The notes below the pieces were generated by a model. It had not been told where the DNA came from, made no database searches, and was given only the letters and a program-made list of their open reading frames with translations. A stretch of 64,000 bases of DNA, from NCBI GenBank assembly GCA_016165875.1, contig JABBOT010000007.1, positions 12,231,227 through 12,295,226 on the forward strand, written 5' to 3'. The translations under genes and the position numbers were made by a program. Below, one piece after another: positions 57,916-64,000 of this stretch; the first letter of the stretch is position 1; every line of letters starts with the position of its first letter. The DNA is from Acanthopleura granulata (lineage: Eukaryota; Mollusca; Polyplacophora; Chitonida; Chitonidae).

Positions 57916-58147
57916 AAATTGATCGCAAAACATGGTTATTCATACACTTTGAAGTCGACATACGTTGTACATATACAGAAATCGCAGCATTGGAATTTTT
58001 CTACGTTTGTATTAGGAATTACTCGATGAGATTTCAGAGATAACAACCGTTTATTTGACAATTTAAATATGTTAAATTGTGATTTTATTTTGAATTTTAA
58101 TTTGTAGTTCTTTCTTCCACCCATAATTTGTTCCACTCTCATTTCTT

Positions 58148-58480
58148 ATTCCTTCGGTGGCCTAGTGATTTTAACATCCACCCCTATGTCTTAAGGTCCA
58201 GAATCAATCGATGGGTCAGGTCATACCAAAGACTTTTTAAAAATGGTGTACACTTGTTGCTGTCTCAGCATTTAGGGGTTGGTGCAAGAAAACAGCACTT
58301 GTGGGCTCAGTGTCAGTATAATGTGACTGAGTGGAGTGTCATGTCTGGTGTCTTTGGAATGATGTTCCATTGGCGGCGACACTTTGGCGGCATGGACTTG
58401 CAATGCCACAAGAAGACACACTATAAGTATGCACCAGAGGGACTCCTCATCATCATATGACTCAAAATTGTGAAGTAGGA
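58148..58480 (+). repeat. SINE-B copy with tRNA-like head
   Basis: Plus-oriented: CTTCGGTGGCCTAGTGATTT head, ATCAATCGATGGGTCAGGTC, GGGCTCAGTGTCAGTATAAT, GGTGTCTTTGGAATGATGTT, and TCATCATATGACTCAAAATT at the 3' end. Confidence 0.65.
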
Positions 58481-58933
58481 CGGGAAAACTTATGTATACA
58501 TACATACGTTCAGATTTGATTCCTTGTATTTGATTCCCATCTAAGCCTTTTCAAGTATATCATTTCATCATCTAACATTGGAACTCATTGATTCATTTTT
58601 TGGCAGAAGTTCTCACAGATGACGATATTAATATATAATCCAGCTGAATAATGATAATAAAAAAGGAAAATTATTCTGCCGTCTGCACCAATATTACGAC
58701 GGGCAACAAGGAATCAAGAGTCACAGGCCTTAATTTTACTGCATGCAGCTTTGAACTTCACATGTATGTGGCAATAGAGTTTGGATTCTTCCAGGCACTC
58801 CAGTCCCCCCACCCATTAACCTCACTGACATCTTCTGAGTGGGTGTTTCTAGGTATTTAAGACAGTAAACATTAGTCATGTAAATATTAAAACTAGAAGT
58901 CTCTTAGAGACGACAAATTAACATCTGCCTCAG

Positions 58934-59006
58934 GTACATGTACAAGAGGAAACCTCATGACAAGTTCTACACAAAGGGACAGTACTCTGCTGGGCAGTAT
59001 TACAAG
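58934..59006 (+). other. Exon-like segment, unidentified
   Basis: CTCAG acceptor-like and AAG/GTGAAA donor-like signals frame 73 bp reading YMYKRKPHDKFYTKGQYSAG, QYYK. The needed entry phase (2) does not fit LSM4 exon 4, so it is not a continuation of that gene in this frame. Function unknown; possibly chance. Confidence 0.2.
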
Positions 59007-59539
59007 GTGAAAGAAAAATATTCATTTATTTCTTATCTGAAGATAGTAAAGAATCATTTTCAGAAATTCTTTCATCTGAGTCCAGCTCCCTTGAAATAAA
59101 ACTAAGACGGATTGGTCCTTCAGCCCCAAGAATAACCTGTGGGTAAAAGTTCATTAATATGCATGAATATTGATCTGGGAAAAGTATCTGTAGGTTTGTT
59201 TAAAAGGCGCACGTAGGATGATGTCCTAGTAGGAAAGTGAAATGTTTTCAACCAGAAAAGTAGTATTTTATAACATTTATTTGTCTGTCTAAAACTGCAC
59301 TTCGTGGGTGAAATTGAGATCATTTACAATGGACCGTATGACAGCAGTCAGATCTGTTGGCTGGGGCACCCGAAATCACAATACCCGGCTAGTGTAAACC
59401 ATCAGCCTAATTTGTCAAGTACATGTACATGAAATATCTTTTGATTTAGAAGACTTAGGAATTTACTAAAATCAAAAAAGGTTATGTATTGCTGGCCAGT
59501 TTTGTTGACTTAATGCAGTACAATTACTCTGTGTGTGTA

Positions 59540-59865
59540 GTCTTGGGTTTTGCCTCATAATTAACAAAATTTCATATGAGGACGACAAGCCCTTAGAATG
59601 TATGTGTGCCTTGCCCTCTTGTGTCAGGGCAAGTCCTTGCCGCCAAAGTGTAGCTGCAACTGGAACATCATGTCGAACATGACACTCCATCCCATGTCAT
59701 TCTGATGCTGGATCATCCAGCCCTTTTTCCTTGTTCTAACCTCTTAATGCTGTCAATGCCAAGCAAGGCAGCAACAAGTGCATGTAGCACTTTTAAAGAC
59801 TCTGATATGATCCTACCTGGGATCGATCGTAGACCACCCTACCTCAATGTAGACACTGTAATCAC
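59540..59865 (-). repeat. SINE-B copy
   Basis: Tail-first: TAGTCTTGGGTTTTGCCTCA, CATATGAGGACGACAAGC, GGAACATCATGTCGAACATG, AAGCAAGGCAGCAACAAG, then GGGATCGATCG as the B-box region. Confidence 0.65.
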
Positions 59866-60458
59866 CCAGTATAATTAATTGTTGCACACAAATTTACACA
59901 CAATACTTACCTAGAATTAATTGTTTATTGAAATATAAAAGTGTTCTTTAGTTTTTGAAAATTAATAACCTTAAGTATTACATGAGAAGGAACTCTGGCT
60001 ATCACAAAAATGATGTTTTAAGAGAAATGAGAAAATCAAGTAATGCCCCCCCACCCCCCACCCCCCAAAAAAAAAATGAGATAAAAAATTTGAGACATAT
60101 TTTTTAGTTTTTTAATAACCCTTCTGTTTTATGCATATCCAGTTTTGGGATATGATGCCATTACCAAACTTAAGAAATTAGATGCATTAGGAAAGCTATA
60201 GTTTTCTGTCCAAAAAAGAAAGCTGGCATTAAGCTTTTGTATTTTATTTCTTAAAACACATCTTAAACTACATATACATATTTATAAAAAGAAAAAGAAA
60301 AAACAACAAGAACAGTGTTTCATGTATCCTATAAAAGATATTATAAAAATTCCTGTCCAAAGAAAGATGAAAGTCTAATGCTGTTTGGTATTTCACAAGA
60401 GAACTTAGGGCAGAGTCTTACTCTATCTTTCTATCTCTCTCCGTCTACCCCCGCCCAG

Positions 60459-60484
60459 GGAGGTCTGTAATGCAATACCCCTAA
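60459..60484 (+). CDS. LSM4: LSM4 last exon, weak candidate
   Basis: A strong pyrimidine tract (TCTTTCTATCTCTCTCC onward) and CCCAG precede it. Joined to exon 4 in phase it adds GRSVMQYP and a TAA, giving 113 residues versus 139 in human. The next candidate, at 61,490-61,536, reads GFRGVTAGDQGLKRG but lies in SINE-like sequence. Neither is proven. Confidence 0.25.
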
Positions 60485-61215
60485 TTTGTGCTTACTAAAC
60501 ACACATGCTCATTCGCCTCTTTTTTCCCCCTCAGGAAGTGAAACCCCTAACTTTTTTTGTCTCTCTTCTTCAACATATACTGCATGTTACATGTTTTATG
60601 TACTTCTTGACCTTTTAATATGCGCACAAAACTTTGTACTTGTTACTCTGCATGCCCACATTTTATGCATTCAGATTTATCCAGCTCTGCAGTCTTGGTC
60701 ATTTATTAAAGGTTTTAGATTAAATATGCCCATACATGAATGACATGAATTTTCGTTTTGCTTCAACTTTATTTACGTGTAAAGTTTGTGATTAACTTTA
60801 TACCAAAGGTTGATGATGTACAAGGACCACTCTGATATCCTCTACCCTTAAACTCACAGCCTTTGCCAATGTGTCAAAAATCTTCAGTGTGGCATTAGTG
60901 TCAATAAAATAAATAAATAAATAAGTCTTTTGCTGTAGGAAATTTAATGTCTTCATCAAGAGATTGCAAATTTGAAGCAGTGGAAGTTTTGATACCTGCA
61001 ATACGTACATTAATGTCTATCTAAATATGTCAGAAAACAATAATGCTTATTTATTACTGAACGCAAATATGAACATCCATTTGTGACAGTCAGTGCTGTG
61101 TGTATTTTTAAATACAGAGGTAAAATTCTTCTGTTGTATTTTGCATTCTGTGTGCTTCCTCTGGCAAATCCCAAAATGTGTCCTGTTGCGATACGTATAT
61201 GTATCTGGATGTACA

Positions 61216-61325
61216 TACCCTTAATCTTCCACCTTTTCAATCACTGAGGCACTTTTTTTGATGGAATGTGTGCATACACATGTAATGATTGTGAGAATGA
61301 GGCTGAAAATGATTTTTTCATGTGA
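61216..61325 (+). mobile_element. MITE M1, left half only
   Basis: TTAATCTTCCACCTTTTCAA and the following ~100 bp match 21,062-21,165, including AATGATTGTGAGAATGAGGC versus AGTTATTATGAAAATGAAGT. No right end is present. Confidence 0.5.
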
Positions 61326-61375
61326 TTATTAAAGGAGACAAGGTTCATAATACTGCGGAAATTATTTCAAAGTAT

Positions 61376-61460
61376 TTTATGTGTTTGTTTGGTGTTTCAT
61401 ACCATACACAAGAATCGGTATTTCGCTTATAAATACGATGGTGGCTGCATATGGCAAGTG
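61376..61460 (-). repeat. SINE-A tail fragment
   Basis: TTTGGTGTTTCATACCATAC, ACAAGAATCGGTATTTCGCT match the SINE-A 3' region with divergence. Confidence 0.45.
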
Positions 61461-61737
61461 TGTTGTTCACACATGTATGTCTGGTTTAGGATTCAGAGGG
61501 GTAACAGCAGGAGATCAAGGTTTGAAGCGGGGTTAACCGCAGGGTAGGGACGCACACCAGTTCGGCTCTCTTCGTGACTATATTCCAAAACTGTTCTGAG
61601 TAAATGAATCTGCTTGGATTCCCATAAAAAAAAAAATTGCACAAAAGTAATTTTCAAAATGCCCGACTGAAAATGTTTTTGGATTTCCTTGTGTGGACAG
61701 GCACATGTGAGAGATTGCTGATGTGAATAACGATGAG

Positions 61738-61799
61738 TAGAAGTTTAAGTGAAATATTGTTAAGTACAGCGAAAAAACACCAATCAAATAAATAAATGT
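61738..61799 (+). repeat. SINE-A tail fragment
   Basis: AAGTGAAATATTGTTAAGTA, CAGCGAAAAAACACCAATCA and an AAATAAAT tail. Confidence 0.65.
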
Positions 61800-61971
61800 A
61801 TTTTGTCTTTAGTAATTCCTAATTTGTGATCCCATAAAGTGCAAAATTAATTAAAAGTGCATGTACAGGTAGGTCCTTCCTGAAAACATTGACAGTGCTG
61901 TAAAATGGTAAAAGGGAAACATTTTCATGTTTGTGTCTGACTCCCTAGAACAGGACCTATCACTACCTTAC

Positions 61972-62176
61972 TACCCTAAATCTTCAACAAATTCAATCAG
62001 TAAAGTATAAATTTATTCGCAATTTGAAGACATAATTTGTAAGATGATGAAGACCAAATTGTATTAGTCAGATAGGGGCATATTTGAGCTTGAGGGAAAT
62101 TATAAAATACCCAGATCCTTTCTTATACCAAAACATGCACTACGTCTGTGGTCGAATTTGTTGAGGATTTAGGGTA
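61972..62176. mobile_element. MITE M1, best-preserved ends
   Basis: TACCCTAAATCTTCAACAAA at the left and its near-exact inverse TTTGTTGAGGATTTAGGGTA at the right. The ends begin and finish with TA, consistent with a TA target duplication; about 205 bp, no ORF. Confidence 0.8.
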
Positions 62177-62849
62177 CATGTAGCTGAGTTTATATCAACA
62201 TGGTAAATTGGAGCTGGAATGTAGGAGGGAGCTAAGCAGAAGATAATACATGTGTGTTTAGCCAATTGCTGGAATAATAAGCAAAGAATGTATGGTAGCT
62301 TCTATATGGGTGCAAGAGGGTGGGTGTTCTGGGGTATCAAGAGACCATAAACCATATCAGAGCGGACCTAATGTAATCATAAGTGGTACCCTGTGGTAGA
62401 ATGGTCAGTATGGAGGGTCTTATTATGTGTGGGGTCTGCCTGAGTCTGGGGCTAGGAATGGCAGAGATGGACACTAACTCTTTTTTATGATCTAAATGAA
62501 ACTGCACTTACATGTTGTTGGAAACATATACAGTTTATATCCAAAATAAGCAATATGGCTGAAGCCTGCCGTGAATGTATACAGGCTGGAAATAATCGTA
62601 GGGTTTTTTTTTTTTTGGTTTTTTTTGGCCACATGTAGAAGGCAAATAGACACCTCAATATAACATACTCAATATAACAGCTTCAGAAATTTGACTGGTT
62701 TAGGTATCTGCTGTTATGTGAATGAAGAAATTAAAGCCTACATGTGCATGGACAAGAAGGTTGTCTGAATTTGGGGAAATAAATTACACATATATATGTG
62801 AAGGACCATATGCTGATAGATTTATAACGTTATTGCACAAAGACAATGT

Positions 62850-63015
62850 ATACCAAGAGGTGGTCTCAAATAACCACCATAGAAAAATCTTTTCAAAACC
62901 TTTTTTCCCCCCGGCAGAGAAAATCAAAATAAATATTATAGATTATATCTGCAAATAAATTTTCCTGCTCTTTCATCTGATTTTGGCATCATTTTTATGT
63001 CTTCTTCTCCTGTAA
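62850..63015 (-). repeat. Repeat family R3, minus copy
   Basis: TGCTCTTTCATCTGATTTTG, GCATCATTTTTATGTCTTCT is nearly identical to 49,915-49,958; the rest is more diverged. Confidence 0.55.
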
Positions 63016-64000
63016 CTAATGTGCTATCGTATTCACTTCACTGAAGCTGAATGGCATGGAGACAAGATATGACACATCTTCCTTTTACATCTTTTTGGCA
63101 CAACTCTTTCATGTTCTTGGGCATTCTCCTCAATTCTAAGCACTCGGTGAAGAAGCTCCTGATGATTACCTGTAGATGTTTGTACATACTAGTTTTTCAG
63201 TCTTAGGTTTGTTGTCTTGGTTTGGAAAAGAAACTCCGGTTGCCAGCATACACGTTACATGTACATATTCACATGCCAAACATTCTGACCATAGCAGGCC
63301 ATCAGTCAAACGATTACCCAGCCTCACCAACACAACTGTGTTTAAGGAGTAAAACTCTCTGAGGGCCCATTAACATTAGAGAGACCCTCCAGTTGGGCAG
63401 ATTATAAAGGACTAGACATCATGCCATGCTTCATGTGAAAACCTCGAGGGCGGCAAGCCTAACAGATGGGCATTCATCCATCAGGATGTCTGTGTTCTCT
63501 GTGACACAAAATATGCACTGATAATTTGTTACAAGCATCATATCCTATCCTTGTTAAAATGTGTCTGTACCCGCTAAGTCAAACATGGCAGGTTGTAATA
63601 CATACAGAGGGCTGCGAATGACAGTAGTTATTGGAAACAGGCATTCACCCCCTCAGAATGAGGTATGTTTTAATCGTGGGGTATACGTGTAGTGTAAAAA
63701 TTAGGCCTGAGTCAAAAAATTATTTGTTTCCGGTGACAAGGTCCATATGGAAAGGTACTGTAAGGACTTTTTTTGTTGTGAAGAATGGATTTTGTTAATT
63801 TTACCTGTGAAAGTTACCATCACCTCTGGAGATTTCATGTATATGTAGTAATTAGGGATTTCCCTAATGAAATCCTGATTTATAATCTTCATATCAGTTT
63901 TCAAGTTAGTAATTAAGACATCCAGTGTGTTGAATGATAACCCAACTTCCACAGATTTTAAATGACAAAACAGAACAGAAGGGAAAAAGTAAGTAAATAA

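Larger units (their letters stand above)
55441..64000. other. LSM4 intron 4 and/or 3' flank
   Basis: No fully supported exon. It holds a degenerate repeat of GTTGAATATCTTGGTAAATT type (55,575-55,960), C-runs at 56,911 and 60,048, SINE-A and SINE-B copies, an M1 MITE (61,972-62,176) and an R3 copy (62,850-63,015). Exon-like segments are discussed under 58,934 and 60,459. From 63,020 to 64,000 nothing was recognised. Confidence 0.5.

Noticed and set aside
61490..61536. GFRGVTAGDQGLKRG as the definite LSM4 last exon
   Set aside because: Attractive glycine-arginine reading in phase, but the acceptor tract is poor and the sequence sits in SINE-derived DNA; kept only as a possibility.

Overview
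The window is eukaryotic nuclear DNA from an invertebrate. Genes are split into short exons with GT-AG introns, and the AT-rich intronic sequence is packed with tRNA-derived SINEs, MITEs and minisatellites. The repeat repertoire suggests a lophotrochozoan, most likely a mollusc and perhaps a bivalve: SINEs with a TTTATT tail and a GGTTTCCTCCCACC core, elements built from tandem repeats of about 150 bp, and frequent ACATGTA words. The species call is inference. There are no bacterial genes, CRISPR arrays or rRNA genes.

Three protein-coding genes can be assembled exon by exon with consistent splice phases. (1) MFSD1, a lysosomal major-facilitator transporter, is on the + strand at about 2.5-19.3 kb (13 exons, 501 codons if the proposed first exon is right). 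(2) OGFOD1, the 2-oxoglutarate/Fe(II) prolyl hydroxylase of ribosomal protein uS12, is on the - strand from 46,595 down to 25,837 (13 exons, 560 codons, catalytic H187/D189/H250 and R262 in place). (3) LSM4, a subunit of the LSm rings, is on the + strand from 47,098. Four exons are secure; the last exon is uncertain or outside the window. OGFOD1 and LSM4 are head to head with only 502 bp between their start codons, so they probably share a bidirectional promoter. MFSD1 and OGFOD1 are tail to tail across about 6.5 kb of repeat-rich intergenic DNA.

The most unusual feature is that splice junctions have been turned into minisatellites. In OGFOD1 intron 4 about two dozen 84-bp units copy the last ~70 bp of exon 4 plus its 5' splice site, while the other end of the same intron holds a 53-bp array resembling the sequence just before the exon 5 acceptor. 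In MFSD1, a 76-bp array after exon 12 looks like an internally deleted copy of exon 12 plus its donor. A 2.8-kb decayed DNA transposon of an unclassified family (TIR GGGGTCAT) sits inside another minisatellite in OGFOD1 intron 7.

The rest is intron and intergenic sequence carrying at least three SINE families, a TA-flanked MITE family with five copies, a deleted mariner-like element, foldback elements and two families of tandem-repeat-containing elements. The three genes have unrelated functions (lysosomal transport, translation-factor hydroxylation, RNA processing); apart from the shared promoter nothing suggests a functional cluster.
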